Assembly (NCBI RefSeq): GCF_028769735.1
Contig: NC_088171.1
Coordinates: 97,095,412 to 97,159,411, forward strand
Direction of reading: 5' to 3'
DNA length: 64,000 nt
From: Zonotrichia leucophrys gambelii
Lineage: Eukaryota; Chordata; Aves; Passeriformes; Passerellidae
The notes under the pieces are model-generated. The model was not told the origin of the DNA. It was given only the letters and a program-made list of their open reading frames with translations, and did not search any database. Shown piece after piece: positions 1 through 12,700 of this stretch. Positions within the stretch are counted from its first letter, which is position 1; every line of letters starts with the position of its first letter. The position numbers and the translations under genes are program-made.

Positions 1-1136
1 TCACATATAAATTTTTTAAGGCTTCCTACAACCCCCATTTCTATATTTCCATATCATGTTTTTTAAGTTCATCAGCAATATCATGCATAAATGTTTTTCA
101 TTAAGCATTAGAGAGTGATTTACGGAAAATGGAAGATCTAATGTCACAAATCTTAAAAATATTGTAGTAGATCTTGAATGTTTTTGAAGTTTAGTATTTC
201 ATTATTTTTTACCATAGAAGGTAGGATTTATTTCTTTGTTGGATTATTTAATATACCTAGACTGTCTCAGGTAAAAAAACCACTCTTCCTCTACTATGTG
301 TTCCTCAAGAGCCCATACATTTAAAAGGGGACTTGATAAAAAAGGATGCTTTATAGAGCATAAACTAAATATTATTGAGGGAAATGAAGAGAAATATATG
401 GAAGTATAGCAAGCTGTGACACACCGTTAACCATTTTATCACCTGTAATGTGTCTTGCTGGACTCCTTTGGCTATTTACCTGTCTTAGAAACTCTAAATA
501 AATCCATTTTTTTTAACTGGTGCTTTATCAGCTGGAATACCATTGCTGCTTAAAAGATTTTAATATCTCAGCTCCATTTATCACAGCTGCTGTCATGTCA
601 CAGCACTTAGCAGAACGTCCTACTGTCATATGAGAAGTTAGCACACCTGCTGAAAACTGTGAATATTAATTGACTGTATCACAATGCAAGTTTTTTTCAT
701 GCACCAGAAAAGTGTATAATTTGGATATAAAGCATCTGGATGAGAACGACCTGGTCTGACCTAAAACCTGGAATTTTTTTCCCCCCAAGAGATTTAATTT
801 CCTGATAAAACACTACTCTATTATATTTCACATTCAGTTGCACTTTTTGCCAAACCAAGTTTTGCTGAGAAATAATTAGCCAAAATCTCTCTCTTGTTTA
901 AACATTCTTGATGCACTGAATTACATTTTTTTCCTCCCACCACCAAAACAACACAGAAGCAGAGCACAGCTTTTTGTGCACCCAGGCATCACTCCAAGCT
1001 CCATCACTGTCCAGACATCAGCTGCAGACACACGGATTCACCTCCTTCAGGGGGATTGGTGCTGAATGCCACCAAAATGACTTTGTGCTTTGAAATAAAA
1101 AGCTGATTGAGGCCCCAGTGCCTTGGTCCACCCCTA

Positions 1137-1355
1137 TGGAGAGAGGCCCTGTAAGATCTATGTGTGGATCCTAATTACTCCAAATGAGCTACTTAGTTGG
1201 GCAGCAGCTGTAGCTCGTGAAGGTAACTGGAATAAATAGGGGTGGGCTGAGAGCCCAGGGGGTGCCCCTGAGAAGGTATGAAGGACTGTGCTGCAGAGAA
1301 GAACAGCTTGGTACAGTATGGGACTTGAGAAATATGAATGCAACAAGATACAACA
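1137..1355 (+). repeat. Left (5') LTR of the compact element
   Basis: This is a 219-bp LTR with TG and CA ends, paired with the copy at 1762-1994. The shared core includes GGAATAAATAGGGGTGG, which could serve as a TATA-like or polyadenylation-like signal; which of the two is not decided by the sequence alone. Short open frames across both LTRs are shadows of this repeat. Confidence 0.85.
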
Positions 1356-1357
1356 AC

Positions 1358-1375
1358 TGGTGACCCTGATGTGAT
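1358..1375 (+). other. Primer binding site, tRNA-Trp type
   Basis: The sequence TGGTGACCCTGATGTGAT lies two bases after the left LTR. It matches the site used by avian alpharetroviruses and complementary to the 3' end of tRNA-Trp at 16 of 18 positions. Both differences are C to T at CpG positions, as expected from methylation decay in an old insertion. Confidence 0.85.
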
Positions 1376-1670
1376 GGAGAACACACAGCCACAAGGAATG
1401 TTGAGAGAAGGTATGGGACACCCCGATATGAAGAGAGGACAGCTGAGAGCTGTGGCAGCCTGAGAGCTGGGACTTTAGAATATCATATGGCCTTTGAATC
1501 AAGGAGCTGTAACAGCAGAAAGCTGTGAGAATATGGCCTTTGAGGAAAAGAGCCTTGGAACATCTAGGGATTTGTATGTGTTCAATGTATCTATGTATGT
1601 ATCCAAGACAGCCGAGAGCTGTGGCAGCCTGAAAGCTGTGGCTGTATGTGTATTGTAATTGTATAATTAT

Positions 1671-1761
1671 TAAAAGAAAAAGGGGGAGAGAAAAGAAAAT
1701 ATTATTAAATATAATAATATAATAATCAATAATAATAAAATAATATTATTAAAAGAAAATA
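1671..1761 (+). repeat. Polypurine tract interrupted by an AT-rich trinucleotide repeat
   Basis: A purine run with GGGGGAGAG (about 1671-1700) is the natural priming tract for plus-strand synthesis before the right LTR. It is separated from the LTR by about 50 bases of TAA/ATT-type repeat and a second copy of AAAAGAAAATAT ending at the LTR. A microsatellite expansion inside or next to the original tract is the simplest reading. Confidence 0.6.
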
Positions 1762-1994
1762 TGGAGAGAGTCCCTGTAAGAGCTGTGTGGGTCCTAGTTA
1801 CTCCAAATGAGCTACAGCTGCAAAGTCCTTAGTTGGGCGGCAGCTGTAGCTTGTGAAGGTAACTGGAATAAATAGGGGTGGGTTGAGAGCCCAGGAGGGG
1901 CCCCTGAGAAGATACACGAGGAACTGTGCTGCAGAGAAGAACAGCTTGGTGCAGTATGGGACTTGAGAAATATGAATACAACAAGAATACAACA
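1762..1994 (+). repeat. Right (3') LTR of the compact element
   Basis: This 233-bp copy matches the LTR at 1137-1355. The extra bases near 1817 (AGCTGCAAAGTCC) partly repeat neighbouring AGCTGCAAAG/AGCTGTAGC-like sequence. The 3' end CAACA is followed directly by CACCCCCA, the right half of the target-site duplication. Confidence 0.85.
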
Positions 1995-2756
1995 CACCCC
2001 CAGGGATGGCTCAGAGCCTCAGGGTTCTGCAGCCACACCTCGTGTGTGCTGGGGTCTCTTGTGCACAGTGTCGCAGCCAAGTGCGGGGCCAACAGCATAA
2101 AACCCTCCTCAGCCTCATTCAGTAATTGGGGATCTGGCTGCGGCTTCCCAGAGCTGCAGCCAGCTTTCCTTACACTGCCCACTGCCCAGATAATTGGTGT
2201 GACATTTCATCTCTCCCTTCGCCAGGAGAAGACTCGGGCAGAAAGTTCTCTCTTCCAGCCTTTGCCTGCGGCCCTGAGGAAAAGGGGCAATTATGTGTCG
2301 TGGTTCAGAGGCTGACACCTTTTCCAGGCTGGTCAAGAGCAACCTTCCCCTTCTCTATCACCCTGCTGACAACGAGGCACGACAGAAAAAGAGACCGAAT
2401 GTGTTTCCTGCAAATTCATGCTGTTAGGTAGTTATATGCAGAAAAAAAACCTGCCAGTTGGGTAATTGGGAATGATGCCTGTGGTGCCTTTCCTTCCTGC
2501 CCATTTTGATGCCTAAGCAGAATTTCTTGCCAAATATGTGGTCTGTAGATTTAACTGTTTCAGATAAACCAGTGGATTAATACTGACCTTCTAGATTAAA
2601 AACTGTAGCTCTGTTTGCTGTTTCTCCCTTTGTCATTTTTGCTCTTTGTTAGTCCTTGGGGAATGGGACAATTTATATCACTCCATTTCAGTTTCATATT
2701 TTGGTTTATATCTTGAATTTCTGAAAATTTTAATCTCTTTCACTTTAGGAGAATCT

Positions 2757-2900
2757 CTATATTAGAATAAAAATGTAAAGGACTACAGAAATTCTGAAAA
2801 CAGAGTTAAAATATGAAACACAAAAAGTTATTTTAACCTTGTGCATTAGATTTAAGTCACAATAAGATTTGTTGGATGTGAAACTACCATAGTATTCCTT
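2757..2900. repeat. Segment duplicated in direct orientation at 3931-4083 (copy 1)
   Basis: About 145 bases align with 3931-4083. Shared landmarks in order are AATGTAA-GGACT, TCTGAAAACA, AGTTAAAA, TATTTTAACCT and AGATTTGTTGGATGTGAAA. Identity looks roughly 75-80% by eye with small gaps. It may be an old local duplication or two copies of an interspersed repeat I do not recognise. Confidence 0.6.
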
Positions 2901-3930
2901 TTTTTAGCATTCACTGGCTGCAACAGAAAAAAAAAATTATATCTTCAACAAGACAACAGATTCAACTCAAGTAAGAAACATAGGAAAATTGTTCCAACTG
3001 AGAATTTTTACAGTCAAGATATCATAAGAGTGCTGTGATGAAATTAAATAAGTAGAAGTTAAGGAGTACCAACTTCATGGGAGCTGCTGCAGTGTTGTCT
3101 TTCACACACAGCTTCCCTCAAATAAAGAAAGAAGAAATAAGGGGAAAGGCTTTACCCTGTAAGCTACTATTAAATGTACAAAGACAAGCTACAGCAACCA
3201 GAGGGCAACCTGGCACTTTCCACCATGGTAAATGTACTGTTTTATAAATATTTATATATCTATAAGCTGGCTATAGTCAGATTCTCCAAAGCTCATAAAC
3301 AGAACAGCAACAAACATGGCAGCTAAGCTATTTCCAAGTGAAACAAATTGAGAGCATCTCAGAATAAAAAGAAAGACCAATAGGAAATGCCTTCAGGGTT
3401 TAAAACAGCATAGCCTCATTTAAAGCTTTTATTTTCTTTATTGTTGCAGGTATCTGTAAGAACAGATGGTTTCCAAAAGATGTGTTTCCATTTAGGCATC
3501 AGCCATACTGTATTTATGAGAATGCATAGTCACAAGACATATGCCGCCTGGCTTTGAGCTGTGACTCGTTCAGCTGCAGAACTGTATTAGGTGAAAACCT
3601 TTTGCAACACTGAAGAGGTTGCTGGAATTTTGTAGGAATAAGTCCTGCAGTTTGAAGCATTCTACCCTGTTTCAGGAAGGATAGCTATACCTGATAGTGT
3701 GTTTAGAAGAAAAAGTAAGGAAGAAGAAAGAGTAAAAGGTTCTTGTAGATTGAGGAAGAAGTTTGTAACTTGATTCTCATTGGCAAAGACCGGGGGAAAA
3801 AAATCTCACAATCCATATAAACAGTGAGAAGAAATTAGCTCATTAGCTCATGAAATCTAGTCCTGAAGTCTCATCTCTAACCACATATCTAATGCATGAT
3901 CCATAACAGTTACTTCTTTCCTTCTGAAAA

Positions 3931-4083
3931 CATATACTTGAAATGCAAATGTAAGGGACTGCAAAAGCTCTGAAAACAAAGTTAAAAAACATTGACCACA
4001 CAAAGATATTTTAACCTATACATTGGGGTTGGCATTCAGTCACAAGAAGATTTGTTAGATGTGAAATTGCCACAGTACTCCTT
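3931..4083. repeat. Segment duplicated in direct orientation at 2757-2900 (copy 2)
   Basis: This is the second copy of the segment at 2757-2900, about 1.17 kb away. Landmarks are AAATGTAAGGGACT, CTCTGAAAACA, ATATTTTAACCT, GATTTGTTAGATGTGAAA and CACAGTACTCC. No open frame is shared by both copies. Confidence 0.6.
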
Positions 4084-6629
4084 CCACTACAGCTCAGCAC
4101 CTGCTCAGTTGCTTATTGCTATTCTTTATATCTTATGGTTATCTTCTTTATGTACAGAAAAGCTGTAAGTGCATTTTAAAGTCACATATTCTCCTTTCAG
4201 ATGTAGGTTTTTAACTATCTTTGTGGATCATATTAGTTCTGTTTGAGTCCTGGAAAAGAGCGGAGGGTGGCAGAGAATGAATCAAAGACTTCTTTTTGCA
4301 TTAATCCATTCAGGGGCTGATACACAATTTCTAAGGGCTGAAGCACAGACAGCTACATGAAGTAGCTGCAAGTTCTGGATGGATACAACCACACTGGTGA
4401 CTGAAAGAAGCAAAAAGAGGAAAGTGACCTGTTACTTTAGTCCCAAAGTAAGGTGCCAACAAGGCTTTCTCCCCTCTCGTGCCCAATGCTCCTTGCTGGG
4501 AATCCTGTGATCACAGCCAATGTATGGTTTTGGAAATATTTAATTCAGAAAAGAAGTTTTTAAATTTCTGTATTCTAATGAAAGCTTAAATTTGCTGACA
4601 CATTTAGACAAGCACAGGGTTTCACCTCTGTCTATCCCACATACTTAGTTCTGTGGCTTACAGAGTCAAGGAAAGCAAACTGGTGGGGAAAACAAAGCAA
4701 GTTGGAAGGGGTAAATTCAATAAAAAATATCCTTTGCTTATCAAAGAGTGAAGAGTCATTCTTCCATCTGAAACAGCTAAAATTAAAATTGTTTCTTTTA
4801 TATCTGGCTCATTTGTTCTGGTTAATTTCTGCAGTCTTGCAAAAGATTTCTGTCCTAATATGACTGTGAAATTTAACAAATCACAGCTCAAAAGGGGGAA
4901 GATGTACTGACATTTCTTGTCATTGTTAAATGTACTTGACCACATTCAGAAGTGAAGAATGTTTTCACTTTAGAAATACTTGAAAACATACTTCTTTAGA
5001 TGCTTAGCTTGCAGGAAAAGTGTAAACAGTGTTTTGAGATTCAGCAGAGATATTTCTAGCCATTCTAAAACAAACAAACAAAAAAGGCCAAACCTTTACT
5101 TGTTTCTATTTTGATACCAAAGTAAATGTACAGACAGCCTACATGGAGTTTAATGGATCAGTTATTGACAAGGTGATTTGCTTTGACTGATCAGTTGTAT
5201 AGGCAGGTCTTGACAGCCTCTGGACTTCGAATTTCTTTCTAGATATATCATGCAAGTAATATTCAAGGAATTAGATAACATCTTCCCAAGAGAGGTATAC
5301 ATATTATTAAACAGTTGTTTTATTATATAGAAAATATTTAAATTTTTCCTCAGTATTCTCCCTATGAGCTGGGAAAAGCTCCAAGATATATTAGTAAAGA
5401 ACACAGAATAAATCTACTATTGAAGAGCATTTCTCTTTAAATGCAGGAAGACTTTTAAAAAGAAATTGAACTGTATCTTTAAACTCATTTATTTGCCCAG
5501 ACTTCCAGCATATACAACAACTATTGCAGATATATCTCACACTGATGTATCTTGTGGGAATTTTCACTTCAGAAATTGAGGTGAGCAGTCACCTGTATTT
5601 CACACAACCCACAGAATGCAAAGGAACACCTTTTATTCACTCAGCTACTACATGCTCAGACTACTAGTGTAGGTGCAGAAGTTTGTGTTTACAACAACAG
5701 CATCAGCTGGACTCAATGCTGCCCTTCCATCAGGAATAGGCTAGGGAGAATGGAATATTTGAAATAATTCTGGAAATTTCACCAGGGGGAAAAAGTACAG
5801 TTTGAAAAAAATTATACGTCTGTGTGCTAAATCTCTGCCATTGCAGTACCTTGGTGCAGCTGGCAGCTGCCCAGGGATCCAGTTTAATGAAGATTCCCTC
5901 AATACAGAAAGGAATAGAACAGGGAACTTTTTACTCTTTCCTGGCCAGCTCTGCTGGTTCAGGGAAGACAGTGCACTGACAGTGCTACAATTCAAGCTGC
6001 CATTTTCATAACAGGTTAAATAGTGAACATGCTCAAAGATTTGTGACCATGCAGAAAGAATATTTGCCATTTACTCATTTGGTAATTCCCAAACTGCTGG
6101 TCACTGCTTTCACAAAAAACAAAGGGCCTGGGTGTGCTTTATTTCTGTGTCCCCCCATTCAAAATCAGCACTTTTGGTGGCATTTCATTTACCAGATCTA
6201 ACTCACACAAACTGAAATTGCATGGGAGTACAGCTTCTTGCTGTAGGATTGTTTTTAAAGATAGCAGATGCTGTGCTCCAACTTCTGCTTATGTCAAGGA
6301 TACTTTCAGATCCTCTCATTGTGTTGATTGATCCTCTCAGTGTTGTACTAAACAGCAAATCTTAATTGCCTGGGTCTGAAGCCACACCATGTTTAGTTGG
6401 ATCCATTAAAAAAAAAATAGGTCTAGAAAGTGTTCCTTTTTTTTCTCACATGACAGAGTATTCCAATTTAAAATGTGTTTATGTTTCTAGGACACACTCT
6501 CTCATCTGGGCATATGTAGATTCATCCACCATGCATAGTCCCAGAAAGATGTTAAAAAGACTGAAAGTGCATTGAATAATGAGGACATTTAAACTTACTT
6601 TTCTAGTATTAATATTATTATTATAGTAT

Positions 6630-6657
6630 TAATATATAAATTAATATTTATATATTA
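6630..6657. repeat. AT-rich perfect inverted repeat
   Basis: Two 11-base arms, TAATATATAAA and TTTATATATTA, are separated by six bases inside a wider AT-only tract (about 6607-6661). The structure could form a cruciform. Such palindromes arise readily in AT-rich introns, and no function is implied. Confidence 0.7.
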
Positions 6658-8178
6658 ATTACCCCATTTTCTATTATTAATAATGAGCAGTATGGCCATA
6701 TGACTTCAGATATTGCATAAAAGTACAGACTGACAGCATAACAATATTTATTTTTTACTCTACCATTAAACAAGCAAGAAGAACCATTAGAAGGAATTGT
6801 GTAACTGGAAAGTAATGAATGGTAGCATAGATGTTTTCCCCCTACATACTTTGCCTTAGAATAACTCTGAAGCAGGAGCACCGTATGGCTACACATACAA
6901 ACAAAATGTTACAACAGTGACACTGTCTGCTAACAGTGTGGCAATTAAAAAAAAAAAACAAAAACATTTAGCAATTCATGTGAGAACTTCACAACAGCTA
7001 AAAGAAATCTAATACTAAGAAATTAAAATTATCACTTTTACGCTTTGTTTTTCTGAATTTAAACCAAAACATGCATTTGGATTTAGACTTAACAAACTGT
7101 AGAAGAAAGAAATTTTTAAACTTCTGAAGGTTTCACTAGCAAATTAATGTCTCCACCCTGCTGCTATGCTAAAATTATGGAAAAGGAACCCAGCACTGTA
7201 GGTTTAATTTTGCCAAGGAAATAACAGATCTCCAACTGTCAGGACTACATGCACAACTATGATAAGCCTGCTCTAAGAAATGCTTAACTTCATGTAAAAA
7301 TGCACAGTAAATAATTTCTTCAGGAAAAAGGAATTTGTGCTGCACTTTAGACCATCACCGTGTCAAAGAGAAGAAGAAAAGTACAAAGATGCACATTGGA
7401 AAGGAATTCTGAACCCTAAAAATATGTACAGACATGAGACACAGCCCATCTCAACAGGTACTCCTGTTCCAATTAGCTGAACGGTCTGGATGGAATTTTG
7501 TTAGACCAGTAACACTGGTTAAAACTCTTCTCCTCTGTCACAACATTTTAGCAAGAACAACCTGACTCCTCTTATACAGTAGCCTTGTGCTAAAGGATTC
7601 TTTTGAAGTTTCCTCTCATCACTGGAAAGGGGCATCAGAAAAATTATTTGTATGTACTCATCACCACAGGTTTTTTTTTTCACCATCCCAGATAGACAAG
7701 TCCAATCAAGTTCATGAATTAGTCTGATTAATAATGATTCATATGAAATCAAAGTAGAAGTTGTAGAAGTTTCTGCACTGCAGTATTTCAACTGCTATGT
7801 AATAGATCTAATTTGTATTTCATAAATGTATTTATGTACACTTACACACACACAAATCTGCTGTTTTCCCCCTGGCTTATCCAATCCAGTTTTATTTTAA
7901 AGACCCAGTGCCTAGTGGCAATAAGGTATGTCTGGAAGATTATTTAGGTCACTTATCTTTTTCTTTAACTGTGTATAGGGAGGCACCTAAGTAGTTCTTG
8001 TAACTGTTGTGGGTTCTAACCACAGAATGGCATTTGATCTACAAACCAATTAATTTTACCAATTTAGGCTTCAGAAACTGTTTCATATTTCGTTCCGGTG
8101 GCTAAGATATTTGACACTACTTAGGACCCTGCCTTACTGATGGGAGCAAAGGAAACAATTAACACTTATTTAATAAAG

Positions 8179-8206
8179 CTCTAGTAGAGGGCTGAGTCTA
8201 CTAGAG
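8179..8206. repeat. Short perfect inverted repeat (9-base arms)
   Basis: CTCTAGTAG and CTACTAGAG flank a 10-base spacer. It is a small stem-loop in intron sequence with no U-run behind it and no gene context; probably chance. Confidence 0.5.
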
Positions 8207-9756
8207 ACCAGTTGAGCTGATGAGAAGGAAAATAAAATCTCTGAGAAAAATATAACCCTCTTAAATATGAGAATGAATAGTCTACCCCATTGCTAGCAAA
8301 AGTAACATGATAAACTATAGACTAAGAAGTTACACTGATCCTGCATTTTCAAATGTTCATCTTATTGCACTTCCACACCTCTGATAGAGGTTATTCCCTC
8401 TTATTCCATCAAAAATCCACAGAATTTCCACCCAAAGTATGCATATTCAGGTCTGACCTAATATTGGCCTTTTTCCATTCACAGAAAATGTGGGCTCCTG
8501 AGGGCAAGAAACATTTTCTTGCTACGATAGATACTTTGTAATTCAATGGCAATAGTGACAATAAATACAGCTCTTAAAGTCCTTTAATTGTAGTCCACAG
8601 CTACATACTGAGCGTGGGACAGTGAGACTAGAATGCCTCCTGGAGATGTTCAGATAATTTCAGCTAAAATGTACTTTTCTAGAAATAACTCATATCTACT
8701 GGTCTCATGGTGAATGGAGAATGTCCTTGTCCTTTAGATAAAACCTATGTGCCACTTTTTTTAGCCAATTCAGCAGTATAATCAGACTTAGAGATAAAAA
8801 CTGATGTTCTTATCATATGTACCCTCCATATTTTTGTCTGAAACCACAGAGATGTTGATGACAGGTTATGACTTATGTCATATAGGAATCTACTGTATCA
8901 TCTTACTGTAAGCTCATATTTAGAATGACAGAAATGCAAATAAAGTAAAATAATTAACTGTTTCTTGCACGGCTATTTGATGTGAACAACAACAACAAAA
9001 AAGTATGCTTAAGATGAAGAAAAGGCAAAATGTTAAGATAAAATTTGCACATAAATGAGCTTGACTATTCCCACCTTCATTCACCCTTTTATCTGAGTAC
9101 TTTTCTGTTTCCTCTTTAAAAGGGTTGAATGTGCTGTGACAGTTCTGAAGTTTGTATTTTTTATGTTTTTGCCAGTCTCTTTGCCTGAATTTTCCTATAC
9201 AGTAGTGGCCTTTGCTAACCAAGTGAACAGACTTATAATTCTATAATGCATTATATTATACTACCAGGAAATTACAGATTATATTGGTGGACCATGTGTC
9301 TAAATTGATAGTGAGGACATATTTTGGAGGTCAGCATGACTTTTTCTCCTTTTCGCTTGGAAATTTCAAGTGGAAAGCAAAATAATGGAAGTATTTAAAC
9401 CAAAGCTGATTAATGATCCAGATGTTCACTAAAATCTATGCGTGTGATCTAATCCTTTAAGAATGATTACAGATAAGGTAATTTGTTCACAGACACAGTT
9501 AGTGGCTCTTGTCTGATAATAGTGCTTAATCTCCTTGGCATGTTAAATGCAATCCTGAAAAAACCAAAGCAGTTATCACCAGAAAATATACTAACAGAAG
9601 ATTAAGTATATCCATCTGTACAGAGGGTCAAAATTGGTTTTGACTGCTGTTGCTAGAAGAAATGCAAGATAAAAAATGTGAATGAAATCAAAGTAAAATT
9701 ATACGAGGCCACTCATATATGTACTCTCTTATGTCAGCAAACAACAAAATGATGCA

Positions 9757-9796
9757 ACATAAGTCTAGTAAACATATATAACATAAGTCTAGTAAA
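9757..9796. repeat. Short direct repeat, period 24
   Basis: ACATAAGTCTAGTAAA occurs twice, at 9757-9772 and 9781-9796, with ATATATA-type sequence between. This is a local replication-slippage duplication in AT-rich intron. Confidence 0.75.
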
Positions 9797-12700
9797 AAAC
9801 AGATGCAGAATTGAATTAGTTTATGCATGCACTGTAAGAAAATAAGGTTATGAGCCGATATATATACACTGTCTGCCAAGTTAAAAAGCAGTTTTGAGTA
9901 AACCTTCTTAAAATTTATTAAATTAGTTTTATTTTTAAAATTAATAAATGAAATTTGAGTCAAGCAATCAAATTGTATTAATAAAAAAAAGTTTGTCTAG
10001 ATTTTTTTTTCTCTAAAATAAAACATTTTAGAAAAGTAATATATCATAATTTATCACTATCTCATAACATCAGGGCAATAAATTAAGGTCTCCCAAACAA
10101 TTAGGAAATTTAAAATTCTAATTTACTGGAATAGATACCATAATAGTTTTTAATACTCAAAACCTTCTATCAAAATGGATCAATTTAAGAGTGTCTTAAA
10201 AAAGCCAATTTCTTCTTTGGGCACCATCAATATTATATACACATATTAAAAAACTACTTAATATTTAGATAATGGATATAAAATCTATTTAGACAATAGA
10301 TATGAAATCAATATCTCTGATGTTCTTCCTTTTCCTAAAATCTACACATATTCTCTAGAATATGTTTTCTGTTTTCATCAGCTGTGGTTTGTGGAGCTGT
10401 TAAATTAAATTTCCCATATTTCAGTACACAGATACCATTTTTCTGGAAGCCTTGCACATACAGATAGATTTGACAGATAAAATGCCTCACCATTGTTCTT
10501 GCCAGAAGGCAGAACATACGTTTCTGTTCCTTCCATCCTGGAAAAGGCTATATTATTGTCACTACAGTGCTTTTATTAACATTCCAGGGCAAAGAACAAG
10601 ATGCTTCATTTTTTTTTTTTTTTTTGAGCCATGATAAAACAGAACCTCATCTTCTTCCCTCTTTATTTTCCATAGGATTGGAAGAGTCTATGATATTAAA
10701 CACACTTCCTCCTCTAGGTCAAATAAATAAAAGACTATATAGCCCTGCTACAGTGTAATCAAAAAGTAAAGTTGCTCATTGCTAGTACCTATAAGATAAC
10801 CTGCAGATACAATGTACTGTTTTTAAGTGATTGATAATCAGAAGAAGGAAGAGTTTAATAATTTCCTCTTTCTCCTAAAATGCTCAAGCTCAAGACCAAA
10901 CTGAAACTCTCAAGCCATGAAAATACAGCAGTTATTTAACACAAGTTTAAATCCAGGCACACAGCTTTAGTGGGAGGGACACACTTCAATACTGATTATT
11001 CACTTTTTGAAAAGTGAACTTTCCTGATAAGAATCTCAGATAACATCCTTTCTCTCCCACCCTCCCACCCTCAGGTATCTCTTATTTTTTTGTCTATTTC
11101 TGGCTTCTTGAAAGAAAACAGATTTTCAAGTAAAGTGATGAAACTGAGATTTCACATTAGTGAAAGAAGTGTGAATAGTAAAAATGAAACAGCAAAACCA
11201 TTAATATCAACCATTTTCTGAGGATGCATGATAAGAAATTAAATAATAATTATTTGCTTGATTCATAATCAGATATTAGTAATGTTTAATGAATAACGCC
11301 TTTTATCTCAGTCATGCACAAAAAAAATACATTGGTGGTATTGTATAATATTTTTCCAAATCATCCTGTTTTCTCAGTGAGGAAAAAAACTAATTGCAGA
11401 GATAAAATATATATTCCGAAGAATTTCCATAGGACCATATATACCACTGTCTTCCGTAATACAAGAAATTGTTTTATGTCTGTGCCAGTTCAGTGATCCT
11501 GCTTCACAACATAAGCTTTGAGAACTGAGAAAGAAAGGTTATCACAGAAATCCCTTATTAGAAAAACAAAAATCCCACAAAATTTTTTGAATGTTCAAAT
11601 TTTCCTGGACGTGCTCTGTAAAAAACCCCCCATAAATGTGGGTATCTGGAATTACTCACATTGTTTTATGAAGTCTTTGCTGAGACACACGGTCTCAAGG
11701 AGGACTGAGAGCTGTGTTGCAATATTTAAAGTTTTTCTGCACAAGCAATTCTCATAGCTGGTGTGAATTCTGGGCACTTATCTGCTTTCCCAGGAGTCAC
11801 ACCTCCAGCTTGCATGAAGTGCTATAATCATATCAGTATCAGTGCTGACTTCTATTTAAGGGCTTAAAGCTTCCAGAGCCCCAAGGAAGCATACCCCCTG
11901 CAATATTGAGGAAGCAGTAATCTGCATCTGGAAGGAAGACTGACTGATTTAGGCCAATTTAAACGTTAGATTGGTTCAGAGCCTGGATCCAATTACATTT
12001 TTATTCCAAAACTTGTGTGTTGGCTCTTGCACCCCTGCTGGAGGTCTCGTTGCTGAACGCTGACCCGAGCCCCACAGCTGCCACAGCAAGGAGAAAAATT
12101 CAAAACGGAGATTTGGGTCACGGTGCCACTGAGGCACAGATGCACCTGTTGATTCCATAGATTGAATCTAGATCAGGCCTCCTAATATGGGCTTGTTTAC
12201 AGTGAGCAGGTAAGAACACAGCAGGGTGTTCATAATATATATGTCTATGTTATGCATCCAAATCCATGCAGGGATTTTTCTCCTTTTACAAATGAGCAAG
12301 CAAAAAATCCCAGACAAAAAAAATCTTTCATTGAATTAGAACTTGAAGATATGAAGTCTTTCAACTTAACAACACTCATTAACACTACTGAATGTGGACT
12401 GCTAGGCAGACTTTCTTCTTGCCCTTCATTTCACTTTTCAGTGTACTGATGGTTATAGTGAATATAAAAGACCAGAATTGATTATCACCTTATGGAAAAC
12501 TTGTAAAAGGCATCTACATTTTGGAACAATGGTGCATTAGTGTGTAACCATAATTCTTCCACTGTGACCATCCAGGCCAGAAACTGTTCCTTCATGTCTT
12601 TGTGCCCAAAGTGTCTATCCTCAGGAAAGAAGCTTCCAGTTATCATGTGGCAGCAAATGTGTTTGTTGCACTTTCCAAAGACACTAGATTTAGTGCACAG

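Larger units (their letters stand above)
1137..1994 (+). mobile_element. Compact LTR retroelement, non-autonomous, with tRNA-Trp-type primer binding site
   Basis: Two direct copies of about 220-230 bp flank a 406-bp interior. The left copy runs from TGGAGAGAG at 1137 to ACAACA at 1355. The right copy runs from 1762 to 1994 with the same TG and CA ends, about fifteen substitutions by eye and an extra 13 bases or so near 1817. The flanks match as a target-site duplication: CACCCCTA before 1137 and CACCCCCA after 1994. Two bases after the left LTR lies an 18-base primer binding site (1358-1375). A purine-rich tract (1671-1700) and a TAA-type repeat precede the right LTR. The interior has no gag, pol or env remnant; it consists of short imperfect repeats around AGCTGTGGCAGCCTGA (about 1449 and 1619) and ATATGGCCTTTGA. 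Size and structure resemble a TRIM-type element. The alternative is an avian retrovirus copy with a large internal deletion. Confidence 0.85.

Noticed and set aside
10609..10625. Poly-T run as the tail of a retroposed gene or SINE
   Set aside because: Neither flank resembles a SINE or a processed transcript, and no target-site duplication is visible.
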